A DNA stretch of 64,000 bases from Tardiphaga alba (lineage in GTDB: Bacteria; Pseudomonadota; Alphaproteobacteria; Rhizobiales; Xanthobacteraceae): the NCBI RefSeq assembly GCF_018279705.1, contig NZ_CP036498.1:2993001-3057000 (forward strand), read 5' to 3'. Positions 1-9,401 of the stretch are shown one piece after another. The translations under genes and the position numbers were made by a program. The notes under the pieces are model-generated. The model did no database searches, was not told where the DNA came from, and saw nothing but the letters and a program-made list of their open reading frames with translations. Every line of letters begins with the position of its first letter. Positions within the stretch are counted from its first letter, which is position 1.

Positions 1-2925
1 TGCCGGGGCTGCGCCAGGCGACAAGCGTGAAGGCCCGACCGGCATTCTGGCCGGTCTGGACTGGCTTGATACGCTGACATTGTCCGGCCTGGACGGGCAG
101 AGCCTCGACGAGGTCGGTCTGAAGAATGGCCGACTGGTGGTCGATGACCAGCAGCGCGGCAACAAGTGGGAGTTCAACAACATCTCCCTCGCATTGCGTC
201 GCCCGAGCGGCGGCGGCGTCGCGCTGACGGTCGGCGAGGGCGGCAAGATCCCTGGTCGCTCGGGATCAATATCGGCGCACCCTCCAACGGAGTGCGATCA
301 GTCGATCTCAAGGCCGACAAGGTCTCGACCAAGAATCTGTTGCTTGCGCTGCGCATGAAGGATCTCACCTATAGCGCGGACATCCCGCTGACCGGTGAGT
401 TGAAAGGCGAGATCGGTCGCGATGGTCTACCGACCTATTTCCGCGGCAAGTTGCTCGCCGGCGCCGGCGATATCATCGACAACGATACGCCCGACTATCC
501 GATGCCCATCGACGGCGCCGAAATCAGCTTCGAATGGGATTCCGGCCGACGTGTCCTGCTGGCGCCGTTCAAGGTCATCTCGGGCGCCAATCGTGTAACG
601 CTGTTGGCACATATCGAGCCGCCGAATGGCGTGACCACGGCATGGCAGGCAGGCCTCAGCGGCGGCACCATCGTGCTCGGCGGCAAGGGCAATGAAGCGC
701 CGTTGATCTTCAACAACATCTCCATCCGCGCCAAATTCGACGCGGATAACCGACAGGTGTCGTTGACCCAGGCCAATATCAGCAATGGCGAACTCGGCGT
801 TGCCGGCACCGGCAGCATTGATTACGCTGGCGAGCCGCGCATGAAGCTTGGCTTTGCAGGGACGCCCATGTCCGCATCGGCGCTCAAGCGCATGTGGCCC
901 ATCCTGATCGTGCCGGAAGTGCGGGAATGGGTGATCGAGCGGATCGAAGCCGGCAATCTGCAGCGGATCGAAATCGGTGTGAACTCGCCGACCAAGAACC
1001 TGACGCGCCGCGGACCGCCAATTCCAGATGACGGCCTGAACGTCAACATCATCGCGAATGATGTCTCGGTGCGGCCGGTCGATGGCCTGCCGGTGATCCA
1101 GGACGGCGATCTGCGCGCGCGCATCACCGGCCGCACGGCCACCGTGACCATCGGCCAGGCGAACAGCAACACGCCGGGTGGTCGCAAGATCAACCTGAGC
1201 GACATCGTGTTCGAAGTGCCGGATATGGCGCCGAAGCCGTCGCCGTCGCGCATTCGCTTCAAGCTCGATGGACCCGCGCCCGGCGTTGTCGAGGTTCTCA
1301 ATTCCGACCGTCTCAGCGAAGCATCCGGCAACATGCTGGATCCCGCTGCGATCAAGGGAAATGTAACGGCGCAGGTCGCCATGGGCATGCCGATCCAGCA
1401 TGAGCTGACCAAGGCCGATACGACCTACAATATCACGGCGGATCTGAAGGACTTCTCGGCCGACAAGCTGGTGATGAACCAGAAGGTCGATGCCAATGCC
1501 TTGAAGATCACGGCGACCAATCAGGGCTATCAGGTCCGCGGTGACATCAAGGTCAATGGCCAGACGGGCGCATTGGACTATCGCAAGCCCACCGACGGCG
1601 ATGCCGATGTGCGCCTCAGCGCGACCCTCGACGACGCCAGCCGCAACAGGCTGGGTTTCGATCTCGGTACGGCCATGGTCGGCGCGGTGCCGGTCAAGCT
1701 GGTCGGCAAGATCGGGAGCGGTGATCGCGATAGCAAATTCGGTATCGAGGCTGACCTGACACCGCTCAAGCTCGACAATCTGTTGCCGGGCTGGACGAAG
1801 GTCGCAGGAAAGTCGGCGAAGGCTGCATTCAACGTGGTGAAGAAGGGCGACTCGACGCGCCTCGAAGATATTGCCGTCGATGGTGCAGGGGCTTCGATCA
1901 AGGGATCGGTTGAACTCGATCAGAACGGCGATCTCGTCAATGTCAACTTCCCGACCTATTCGCCGTCCGAAGGCGACAAGACGTCGATCAAGGCCGAGCG
2001 CGGCAATGACGGCGTGATGAAGGTTGCCATGCGGGGCGACGTGTTCGACGGCCGCGGCTTCATGAAGTCGATGACGTCGGGCAAGGAGTCCGATAGCAAA
2101 AGCAAAGCAAAGGCCGTTGATTTCGACATCGATCTCAAGCTCGGTGCGGTTGCCGGCTTTTACGGCGAAGCGATCCGCAGCCTCGACGCCAAGATATCGC
2201 GCCGCAATGGCACGATCTCGAAGTTCTCGCTGACCGGCAAGCTGGGCCGCGATACGCCGCTCACCGGTGACATGCGCGGCAAGGCGCAAGGCGCCGGGCG
2301 TGACCTGATCTATGTCGAGACCAACGACGCTGGCGCCTTCCTGCGCGCGACCGACACCTATTCGAAGATGGTCGGCGGGCAACTTGCGCTGGCGATGGAT
2401 GCGCCGTCATCCGATACGCGTCCCAAGGAAGGCCTGATCAATGTGCGCGACTTCACCGTCAAGGGTGAAGCGTCGCTGGAGCGCGTCGCGGCCTCGGGCG
2501 GGCCTCCCGGCGCCGCCAATAGCGGCGTGCAGTTCTCGCGCCTGCGCGCTGAATTCACCCGGCAGAATAATCTTCTGACCGTCCGCGACGGCGTGGTGAA
2601 GGGGCCGTCGGTCGGCGCCACGATCGAAGGCAATATCGACTACAACACCAATCAGGTGCGGATGAGCGGCACCTTCGTGCCGTTGTATGGCTTGAACAAT
2701 ATGTTCGGTCAGATTCCGGTGGTCGGCCTGTTGCTCGGCGGCGGCAGCAATGAAGGCCTGTTCGGCGTCACTTATGAAGTGGTCGGCTCGCCCAGCGCTC
2801 CGGTGTTGCGCGTCAATCCGCTCTCTGCCGTTGCGCCGGGCATTTTCCGAAAGGTCTTCGACTTCGGTACGGGCCGGCAGAATAACGGCGTCGAATTCCC
2901 GAATCAGAACAACAACAGCAACTGA
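1..2925 (+). CDS. AsmA-like / DUF3971 envelope protein, 5'-truncated by window, frameshifted near 250
   Basis: Very long protein of repetitive beta-rich segments, the type seen in AsmA/TamB-like and DUF3971 proteins thought to bridge the periplasm and carry lipid or affect outer-membrane assembly. The first 83 codons are read in frame 2 (from base 2) and everything after about base 253 in frame 1. The two pieces join smoothly as ...GEGGKIP then WSLGINIGAP... if one C is added to the C-run at 250-252. The C-terminal end reads GTFVPLYGLNNMFGQIPVVG then LLLGG, a typical AsmA_2-like ending. The gene ends 17 bases before the convergent IclR gene. The true start lies outside the window. The frameshift may be a sequencing error. 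Family assignment is by pattern, not by search. Confidence 0.8.
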
Positions 2926-2942
2926 TCCGTTGAGCTGAGTGA

Positions 2943-3686
2943 TCAGTTGGGTGCGATGTCGGGCAGAAATCGCTCGATACATGCGAGGATCGTGGCTGCC
3001 GTCTCGGGACGGCGGGTGAGGCAACGCGATGTTGGCCCGGCCACGACCAGTGAAAGTCGCCGATGGTTGATCGGCAGCGGCACGGCGACGCCGGCGAGAT
3101 CAGCGATGTATTCCGACGAACTCTGGTGATAGCCGCGTTCAGCGGCCTCGGTGAGGGCTTCCTCGACAGCTTCGGCAGAGCAGGGCGTCGTATCGGAGAA
3201 CGGCTCGAAGCGAATCTTGCGATAGATGCCGCGACGCTCTTCCGGTGACTGCTGTGCAAGAATGGCGCGGCCGACGGAGCTTGCATGCACCGGCACGCGA
3301 TCGCCGATCTGGGCGAAATAGCGCACCGAGTGGCTGCATTCGACCACATCCAGGAAAATGGCATTGGTGCCGGCCAGGGCCGCGATTGCCGTGGTCTCGC
3401 CGGTCTTGTCGGCGATCTCTAGCGCCAATGCATGCGCCGCATCCGGCAGCGGCTCGGCTTCGGCCACGGTACGGGCGAGAGTGAGCCAGCGCGGGCTCGG
3501 ATAATAGCCGTTGCGGGCGCGGGGCTCATACAGCCAGCCTTTGTCGGCGATGGTGCCGACCAGATTGAAGGTGCTGGACCTTGGCCAGCCGAGGTCATCC
3601 GAGATTTCGGCGAGCGTCGCGGGCCGTTTACGCCGCGCAAAATATTCCATCAGCTCAAGGACGTTGGCTGCCTGCCTGACCAGCAT
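2943..3686 (-). CDS. IclR-family transcriptional regulator
   Basis: A 247-residue regulator with an N-terminal winged helix (about residues 1-65, including ATLAEISDDLGWPRSSTFN as the helix-turn-helix) and a C-terminal IclR effector domain (ETTAIAALAGTNAIFLDVVE and the region around YFAQIGDRVPVHASSVGRAIL). ATG at 3686 is chosen because an AGGAAGAG ribosome site sits just upstream; the reading frame stays open to 3818. It is divergent from the binding protein at 3920, and a perfect palindrome at 3761-3786 lies between them, so it probably controls that neighbour and the SDR after it. The effector is unknown; IclR proteins usually sense small organic acids or aromatics. Confidence 0.9.
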   Translation of the reverse strand: MLVRQAANVLELMEYFARRKRPATLAEISDDLGWPRSSTFNLVGTIADKGWLYEPRARNGYYPSPRWLTLARTVAEAEPLPDAAHALALEIADKTGETTAIAALAGTNAIFLDVVECSHSVRYFAQIGDRVPVHASSVGRAILAQQSPEERRGIYRKIRFEPFSDTTPCSAEAVEEALTEAAERGYHQSSSEYIADLAGVAVPLPINHRRLSLVVAGPTSRCLTRRPETAATILACIERFLPDIAPN

Positions 3687-3760
3687 TGAAATCCGCTCTT
3701 CCTGTTTGGCCCCCACGTCGAGGCCAGCGTTTCCGCACGTTCTGGTTGGCCTTTGCAGAA

Positions 3761-3786
3761 CTGGACGGCTTTTGAAAGCCGTCCAG
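3761..3786. promoter_or_regulatory. Perfect palindrome, candidate IclR operator
   Basis: Two 12-base arms, CTGGACGGCTTT and AAAGCCGTCCAG, are exact reverse complements separated by TG. The element lies 75 bases upstream of the iclR start and 17 bases upstream of the candidate -35 box for the binding-protein gene. Position and symmetry fit an operator for the adjacent IclR protein. No T-run follows, so it is not an obvious terminator. Confidence 0.55.
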
Positions 3787-3802
3787 ACCCACAGAAGCGG
3801 TC

Positions 3803-3831
3803 TTGACTTCCAATTCATGTATAGGTCTTAT
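3803..3831 (+). promoter_or_regulatory. Candidate sigma-70 promoter for the binding-protein gene
   Basis: TTGACT at 3803-3808 is followed after 17 bases by TCTTAT at 3826-3831, in the only AT-rich stretch of this intergenic region. The -10 is imperfect; overlapping TTATAA is an alternative. AATTCAT occurs twice across it, a possible additional regulator contact. Confidence 0.4.
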
Positions 3832-3919
3832 AAATTCATAAACAAGAATTTTCGTGTGATGGGTTTCCGGCACCGGGGTTGGTGGCGGCATCACCCGGGT
3901 CTAGTCAGGGGAGGAATTC

Positions 3920-5143
3920 ATGAATTTCCGCAACACGCTCGCCGTGTCCGTCATGGCGTTGTCGATCGGCATGCTGTCGTCATCGATGGCGTCCGCCCAG
4001 ACACCAGTGAAGCTTGGTGTGCTCGCCGACATGTCCGGCATTTTCTCGGACATCGGCGGCATGGGCTCCTACGAGGCCACCAAGATGGCGGTCGAGGACT
4101 TCAACAAGCTGCCGGGTGCCGACAAGTTCAAGATCGAGGTCGTCCAGGGCGATCCGCAGAACAAGCCGGACATCGCACGTAACATCGCGCGCAAGTGGTT
4201 CGAGACCGAAGGCGTCGATGTTCTCCTCGACATTCCGACCAGCGCCACGTCGCTGGCCGTCGCACCGCTCACCGCCGAGCTGAACAAGGTCGCCCTGTTC
4301 ACCGCATCGGGCACGTCGGATCTTACCGGCAAGGCCTGCACGCCGAATTCGGTGCACTGGACCTATGACACCTGGGCTCTGTCCCACGGCACCGCCGATG
4401 CGATGACCAAGGCCGGCGGCAAGAGCTGGTTCTTCCTGACCGTCGATTTCGCGCTCGGTGCCTCGCTGGAGCGTGACGCGACGGCCGTGATCAATGCCAA
4501 TGGCGGCAAGGTGCTCGGCAGCATCAAACACCCGACTGACTCCAACGATTTTGCGTCCTATCTCCTCCAGGCGCAGGCCTCGAAGGCCGACGTCATCGCG
4601 CTCGCCAATGCCGGTGGCGACACCATCAAGGCGATCAAGCAGGCGTCGGAATTCGGCATCGTGCAGGCCGGCCAGAAGCTCGCCGCCATGCTGATGTTCA
4701 TCTCGGACGTACACTCGCTCGGCCTGAACACCGCGCAGGGACTGCAGCTCACCGAAGCCTTCTACTGGGATCTCAACGACAAGACCCGTGAGTTCGGCGA
4801 GCGTTTCGCCAAGCGTCACAACAACCGCTATCCCAGCATGAACCAGGCCGGTGCCTATTCCGCCGCGCTGACCTATCTGAAGGCCGTCGCCAAGGTCGGC
4901 TCGCCGAAGGACGGCGCTGCCGTCGTCAAGGCCATCCGCGACATGGGCACCTTCGATGATCCGCTGTTCGGCAAGACCACGCTGCGCGAAGACGGCCGCG
5001 TGCTGCACGACATGTATCTGCTGCAGGTCAAGAAGCCGGCGGAATCGAAGAAGCCCTACGACTACTACAATGTCGTGGCGACCATTCCGGCCGACAAGGC
5101 GTTCCGCCCGCTCAAGGACGGCGGCTGCCCGCTGATCAAGTAA
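3920..5143 (+). CDS. ABC transporter substrate-binding protein (Liv/Leu-Ile-Val type)
   Basis: A 407-residue periplasmic binding protein of the branched-chain amino acid (peripla_BP_6) class. Residues 1-26 form a signal peptide ending ASA before QTPVKLGVLADMSG. The type I fold opening (LADMSGIFSDIGGMGS), the mid-protein region TPNSVHWTYDTW and the late ALTYLKAVAKVGSPKD fit the family. Rhizobial members bind amino acids but also aromatics, amides and urea. No permease or ATPase genes adjoin it, so the membrane partners must be elsewhere. GGAG precedes ATG at 3920. An SDR follows 115 bases downstream and an IclR regulator is divergent, suggesting uptake and oxidation of one organic substrate. 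The ligand is not predictable by eye. Confidence 0.9.
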   Translation: MNFRNTLAVSVMALSIGMLSSSMASAQTPVKLGVLADMSGIFSDIGGMGSYEATKMAVEDFNKLPGADKFKIEVVQGDPQNKPDIARNIARKWFETEGVDVLLDIPTSATSLAVAPLTAELNKVALFTASGTSDLTGKACTPNSVHWTYDTWALSHGTADAMTKAGGKSWFFLTVDFALGASLERDATAVINANGGKVLGSIKHPTDSNDFASYLLQAQASKADVIALANAGGDTIKAIKQASEFGIVQAGQKLAAMLMFISDVHSLGLNTAQGLQLTEAFYWDLNDKTREFGERFAKRHNNRYPSMNQAGAYSAALTYLKAVAKVGSPKDGAAVVKAIRDMGTFDDPLFGKTTLREDGRVLHDMYLLQVKKPAESKKPYDYYNVVATIPADKAFRPLKDGGCPLIK

Positions 5144-5151
5144 GTCTGTTT

Positions 5152-5180
5152 ACTCCCGAGACTTGAACTCCCGAGACTTG
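5152..5180 (+). repeat. Tandem 14-base direct repeat
   Basis: ACTCCCGAGACTTG occurs at 5152-5165 and again at 5167-5180, one base apart, just after the binding-protein stop codon. No function is evident; it may be replication slippage. Confidence 0.7.
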
Positions 5181-5182
5181 GA

Positions 5183-5222
5183 CGCGCAGATGTCGGTGAT
5201 CCCGCGCTGCGCGTTCTTTTTT
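5183..5222 (+). terminator. Candidate intrinsic terminator after the binding-protein gene
   Basis: CGCGCAG (5183-5189) pairs with CTGCGCG (5207-5213) and is followed by TTCTTTTTT. The loop is long (17 bases), so termination may be partial, giving more transcript for the binding protein than for the SDR. Confidence 0.45.
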
Positions 5223-5258
5223 CGACCACTTCGCAACCACCACAAGAAGGACTAAGCC

Positions 5259-6029
5259 ATGCGTCTCGCCAACAAACTCGCCGTCATCACCGCTGCCGCG
5301 TCCGGCATGGGCCGCGCCGGTGTCGAGCTGTTCCTCAAGGAGGGCGCGAAGGTCGCGGCGGTGGACGTCAATGCCGATGCGCTGGCGAACCTCAAGGCCG
5401 ACATGAAGGCCAAGGGTTTTGACCTCATCACGATCCAGGCCGATCTCTCGAAGACCGATGAGATGAAGAGCTCCATCGATGATGCGGCGGCCGCGCTCGG
5501 CGGCGTCGATATCCTGTGGGCCCATGCCGGTACGCCCGGTCCGGCCGGCGTCGAGAATCTCGATCTCAAGGCCTATGAATTCGCCATGTCGCTCAACGTC
5601 ACCTCGGCCACCATCGGTGCAGGCGAAGTGGTCAAGCACATGCGCAAGCGTGGCGGCGGTTCGGTGATCTTCACCTCGTCGGTGTCGGGCATGGTCGGCT
5701 CGATGATGAGCCCGATCTATTCGGCGGCGAAATTCGCCGTGGTCGGCCTCACCAAGTCGCTTTGCCAGACCTTTGCGCCCGATCAGGTGCGCGTCAACGT
5801 GATCTGCCCGGGCCTTGCCGACACGCCGATGAAGCTCGGCTTCACCGGCCGCTCTGGCGTTGCTGCAGAAGCTGCGGCGAACGAAGCCAAGCTGCTCACC
5901 GCGGTGCCGATGGGCCGTCTCTGCAAGGCCGAGGATGTCGCCAACGCAGCGCTGTGGCTGGCGTCGGACGAGTCGACCTTCGTCACCGGCGTGGCGCTGC
6001 CGGTGGACGGGGGCTTCACTGCGCGCTGA
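5259..6029 (+). CDS. SDR-family NAD(P)-dependent oxidoreductase
   Basis: A 256-residue classical short-chain dehydrogenase. The cofactor glycine motif is TAAASGMG at residues 11-18, the usual NNAG is AHAG near 88-91, catalytic Ser lies near 141-143 (FTSSVSG), and Tyr154/Lys158 form YSAAK. The end PVDGGFTAR is typical. An AGAAGGA ribosome site precedes ATG 5259. It probably oxidises an alcohol or reduces a ketone from the substrate imported by the preceding binding protein; the exact substrate is unknown. Confidence 0.9.
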   Translation: MRLANKLAVITAAASGMGRAGVELFLKEGAKVAAVDVNADALANLKADMKAKGFDLITIQADLSKTDEMKSSIDDAAAALGGVDILWAHAGTPGPAGVENLDLKAYEFAMSLNVTSATIGAGEVVKHMRKRGGGSVIFTSSVSGMVGSMMSPIYSAAKFAVVGLTKSLCQTFAPDQVRVNVICPGLADTPMKLGFTGRSGVAAEAAANEAKLLTAVPMGRLCKAEDVANAALWLASDESTFVTGVALPVDGGFTAR

Positions 6030-6036
6030 TGCCTGC

Positions 6037-6126
6037 GTAGCCCGGATGGAGCGCAGCGCAATCCGGGGACCAGCGTTTCAATTGGTTTTGTTGTCCCTGG
6101 ATTACGCTGCGCTTCATCCAGGCTAC
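6037..6126. repeat. Dispersed palindromic repeat, family A copy 1
   Basis: Begins GTAGCCCGGATGGAGCGCAG and ends in a near-complementary CGCTTCATCCAGGCTAC. Related copies occur in this window at 9304, 13809, 21918 and 52727, always between genes. They could fold as long hairpins in RNA. Confidence 0.85.
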
Positions 6127-6135
6127 AAGAAACAC

Positions 6136-6174
6136 AAAGGGCGCGGTCATCGCTGACCGCGCCCTTTGCTTTTC
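6136..6174. terminator. Bidirectional intrinsic terminator between SDR and chemoreceptor genes
   Basis: A 14-bp stem (AAAGGGCGCGGTCA with TGACCGCGCCCTTT) around TCGC, followed by GCTTTT on the plus strand and a T-rich run on the minus strand. It separates two convergent genes. Confidence 0.8.
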
Positions 6175-6186
6175 AGTCTTATCCGA

Positions 6187-7881
6187 TCAGGCGGCGCGGA
6201 CGCCAGCGAGGAAGGTGGTCACTTCGCCAGTGAGTTGCTCGGCCTGCTTCGAGAGACCCGACGCAGCGCTCAGCACCATGGTTGCGGCATTGCCGGTTTC
6301 ATGTGCGGCATTGGTGACATCGCCGATATTGGTGGTGACGTCCTGCGTTGCCTGCGCCGTCTGGGTGACATTGCGGGCGATTTCGGCGGTTGCTGCACCT
6401 TGCTCCTCGATGGCAGAGCCAATCGTGGTGGCGATGGAGCTGACTTCCTCGATGGTCGTCGTGATGCCCTGGATCGCGTCCACGGCCTCCCTGGTCGCGC
6501 TTTGGATCTGCGCGATGCGGCTGCCGATTTCCTTGGTGGCGCTGGCCGTCTGGCCGGCAAGGCTCTTCACTTCGGTGGCGACCACCGCAAAGCCCTTGCC
6601 GGCATCGCCGGCGCGGGCGGCTTCGATCGTCGCGTTGAGCGCGAGCAGGTTGGTCTGCGCCGCGATGGTCGAGATCAGTTCGACCACGCTCTCGATCTGC
6701 TGCGCACCTTCCGCCAGCGCGCGGACGATGGTGTCGGTACGACGTGCACTTTCCACCGCGTGGGTGGTGATGCGTGCCGACTGTGCCATCTGGCGTGCGA
6801 TCTCGGAGATCGACGAAGACAATTCTTCCGCTGCGGCAGCAACGGTCTGCACCCGCGAGCTGGCCTGGGTCGCAGCATTGCTGACTACGCCGGCCTGATC
6901 ATTGGTGCGGGCGGCGGTGCCGGACATCGACTGTGCGGTGGCTTCCAGTTCGGTCGAACCCGAGGCCATCAGGCCGACGAGCTGGCCGACCGAGGAGTCG
7001 AAGCGGTCGGCGAGGGCGATCAGCGCCTCGCGCTTTTCGGCTTCGCCGCGCTGCTTGAGCTCGGTCTGTTCGGCTTCGAGCATGCGGGCAGTCAGCGAGG
7101 TCTGGCGAAGCATTTCCAACGTTTCTGCCATGCGGCCGATTTCGTCGCCGCGATCGGTCTCATCGACCGTCTTGTCGAGCGCGCCATTGGCGATCTCATG
7201 CATGCGGGCCTGCAGGCGACGCAGCGCGCCGAGGATGTCGCTGGCGATCAGCCAGGACAGCAGCGCCATCAGCGCCAGCACGCCGGCACCAAGCGAACCA
7301 AGACGGACAAGCAGCGCATTCACGTCGGCATCGAGATCATCGACATAGAGGCCAGTGCTGAGGGTGACATCCCAGGGCGCGAAATGACGGGCATAGACCA
7401 TCTTCGACGTGGGTTCGGTCTGCCCCGGCCGCGGATAGAGATAATAGGCGATGCCGCCTGTGGCGCTCTGGCGCCCGGCGTCCATGATCGCCTTCGAGAT
7501 CAGCACGCCATTGGAATCCTTGGCGCCGGTGTTCTTGTCTTCGAGCTTCGGGTTGCCGGCATTGACGAGGATGACACCGTCAGGACGATAGGCAACGAGA
7601 TAGCCCTGCTTGTTGCCGAAGCTCATGGTGCGGGCGCGCATGCGAAACTGCATCTGCGCATCGGCCAGGCTGAGCTTGCCGGCGGTCACTTCCTCCTGCA
7701 GGCCTTCCGCCATGCCGAGCATCAGGTCCGTCGCGGTGTGAAGCTGCTCCATGCGATCTTGCGTCATGCGCTTCTGGCTGAGTGACGCAGCCACGGCAAT
7801 AACGGCGCAGATAGATGCGGCGGAGACCAGCACCATGCTGGTGAGCTTTGTACGGATCGTAAAACGGCTGAGCAGGCTCAT
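6187..7881 (-). CDS. Methyl-accepting chemotaxis protein with periplasmic single-Cache domain
   Basis: A 564-residue chemoreceptor: transmembrane helix 1 at about residues 13-32, a periplasmic sCache-like domain (FGNKQGYLVAYRPDGVILV and YARHFAPWDVTLSTGLYVDD), transmembrane helix 2 near 200-220, a HAMP segment (ARMHEIANGALDKTVDETDRG then DEIGRM), and a long coiled-coil signalling region whose hairpin tip is close to IAAQTNLLALNATIEAARAG. ATG 7881 is preferred over TTG 7902 because AGAGGTC lies just before it. No CheR-tethering pentapeptide is visible at the end (FLAGVRAA). sCache domains often sense small organic acids. No che genes are near. Confidence 0.93.
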   Translation of the reverse strand: MSLLSRFTIRTKLTSMVLVSAASICAVIAVAASLSQKRMTQDRMEQLHTATDLMLGMAEGLQEEVTAGKLSLADAQMQFRMRARTMSFGNKQGYLVAYRPDGVILVNAGNPKLEDKNTGAKDSNGVLISKAIMDAGRQSATGGIAYYLYPRPGQTEPTSKMVYARHFAPWDVTLSTGLYVDDLDADVNALLVRLGSLGAGVLALMALLSWLIASDILGALRRLQARMHEIANGALDKTVDETDRGDEIGRMAETLEMLRQTSLTARMLEAEQTELKQRGEAEKREALIALADRFDSSVGQLVGLMASGSTELEATAQSMSGTAARTNDQAGVVSNAATQASSRVQTVAAAAEELSSSISEIARQMAQSARITTHAVESARRTDTIVRALAEGAQQIESVVELISTIAAQTNLLALNATIEAARAGDAGKGFAVVATEVKSLAGQTASATKEIGSRIAQIQSATREAVDAIQGITTTIEEVSSIATTIGSAIEEQGAATAEIARNVTQTAQATQDVTTNIGDVTNAAHETGNAATMVLSAASGLSKQAEQLTGEVTTFLAGVRAA

Positions 7882-7985
7882 AGCGACCTCTGATGGGAGC
7901 AATGACGCATTGCAATACCGGGGAGTCGCTTATCAATCGTGAATCATGAGGAACTCAACCTGTTCGCGCTGCGAACGCGGGCATT

Positions 7986-9203
7986 TCAATTGCGCAGCGC
8001 GGGCACGACGAGAAACGGGATCATGCCGAGCACGACGCTGATGAGCGCAAAGGCCAGCAGCGAATTGTAGCTCTGCGTCCAGTCATGCAGCAGGCCGCCG
8101 CTCCATGAGCCCAATGCTCCGCCGAGTCCGCTGCCGAATGTGATCGCGCCGTAAATCGTCCCGACCCGGTTGCCGCGAAAGATCTTCATGGCAGTGGCCG
8201 AGAGCAAGGGCCCGCGCGATCCGATCATGCTGCCGAAGCAGACGACGAAGCCGGTGAGGAGAATGTAATTCGGGTACCACTGCAACAGCCATAGCATCAC
8301 GATGCCCAGGATCGACATCGAATAGCTGAAGAGGATCGATGGCCGCCGGCCAATCACGCCGTCGAGCCAACTGATACCGAGCATGCCACAGACGAGTGCG
8401 ATGCCGCTGAAGCCCCAGGCGGTGGCCGCCTGGAGCGGCGGAAAGCCGGCTTCGACGAGATAGGCGACCACCTGCGGGGTGATCGTGAACATGCCGATGG
8501 CGGTGAAGAAGAAGGTGCCGAACAGCGCCCAGAACGCATGATGGCGCATGGCGGAGAGAAGCGTCCAGCCTTCGTCAATGATGTCGTCGTGCTTCTGAAG
8601 CTTGTCGAGATGCGGTGATCCCGAACCGATGATGCGCCAGGGCAGGAAAAGGATGGGGACCAGCACGGCGAGAGCGACAAACCCGAATATCCGGTAGGCG
8701 CCACGCCACTCGACCTGATCGATCAGGAGCTGGGCGAGCGGCAGCATCACCAGCACGCCAGCGCCGGCGGCGGAATAGAAGACCGACATGGCCATCGGCA
8801 GGCGTTTTCCGAACCAGCGTCCGAGCAGCAGCGCGTTGGGGACGTTGCCGATGCAGGCGACGGCAAAGCCGAAACAGGCGCCGAGGGCGAGTTGAAACTG
8901 CCAGAGTTGCCGGGCGTAGGCGGCGGCCAGCAACGACAGGCCGAGGACCGAAAAACCGATGACGAAGACCGTTCGTGGACCGGACCGATCGAACAGCCGA
9001 CCGATCAATGGCGAGGACAGGCCGACGCATAGCGCCGTCAGCGAATAGATCGAAACGACCTCGCCGCGGTCCCAGCCGAGCGACTGCGAAATTGGCAGCA
9101 GGAAAACCGGGAAGCTTTCCTGCAGTCCCCGGCCAAAGAGCGAGAAGGTGAAACTCAGGCCGAGGACGGTCAGTCCGGTCCGCTGGGACGTCTTCAGATC
9201 CAT
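7986..9203 (-). CDS. Major facilitator superfamily transporter
   Basis: A 405-residue integral membrane protein with about 12 hydrophobic helices split by a central cytoplasmic loop (around GSGSPHLDKLQKHDDIIDEG). The MFS signature is visible after helix 2 (GRLFDRSGPRTVFVIG), with a matching region in the second half (GVIGRRPSIL). Such permeases in this group usually move organic acids or small lipophilic compounds; the substrate is not evident. It is followed by the chemoreceptor on the same strand, about 100 bases away. Confidence 0.88.
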   Translation of the reverse strand: MDLKTSQRTGLTVLGLSFTFSLFGRGLQESFPVFLLPISQSLGWDRGEVVSIYSLTALCVGLSSPLIGRLFDRSGPRTVFVIGFSVLGLSLLAAAYARQLWQFQLALGACFGFAVACIGNVPNALLLGRWFGKRLPMAMSVFYSAAGAGVLVMLPLAQLLIDQVEWRGAYRIFGFVALAVLVPILFLPWRIIGSGSPHLDKLQKHDDIIDEGWTLLSAMRHHAFWALFGTFFFTAIGMFTITPQVVAYLVEAGFPPLQAATAWGFSGIALVCGMLGISWLDGVIGRRPSILFSYSMSILGIVMLWLLQWYPNYILLTGFVVCFGSMIGSRGPLLSATAMKIFRGNRVGTIYGAITFGSGLGGALGSWSGGLLHDWTQSYNSLLAFALISVVLGMIPFLVVPALRN

Positions 9204-9303
9204 CGACGCTCTTTTTCACGGCGGTTGCGAGAACGCCATGGGACGCGTTCCGCTCGCCGGGGACAAGTGCGCTGGATGAATGCGGCTATGCAGATGCGAG
9301 GCC

Positions 9304-9393
9304 GTAGCCCGGATGGAGCGAAGCGTAATCCGGGGACCGACGTTTCAACGGGCTCTGCTGTCCCTGGATTGCGCTTCGCTCCATCCAGGCTAC
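9304..9393. repeat. Dispersed palindromic repeat, family A copy 2
   Basis: GTAGCCCGGATGGAGCGAAG at one end and CTTCGCTCCATCCAGGCTAC at the other, next to the tyrS stop codon. Confidence 0.85.
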
Positions 9394-9401
9394 GGCAGCC
9401 T

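Noticed and set aside
427-2382. 651-codon open frame opposite the AsmA-like gene
   Set aside because: It is the antisense shadow of a GC-rich gene: Arg/Ala/Asp/His-rich, no domain, and the sense frame has clear protein features.
6166-7785. 539-codon frame opposite the chemoreceptor
   Set aside because: Shadow of the MCP coding sequence; composition is Gly/Asp/Arg-rich with no recognisable fold.
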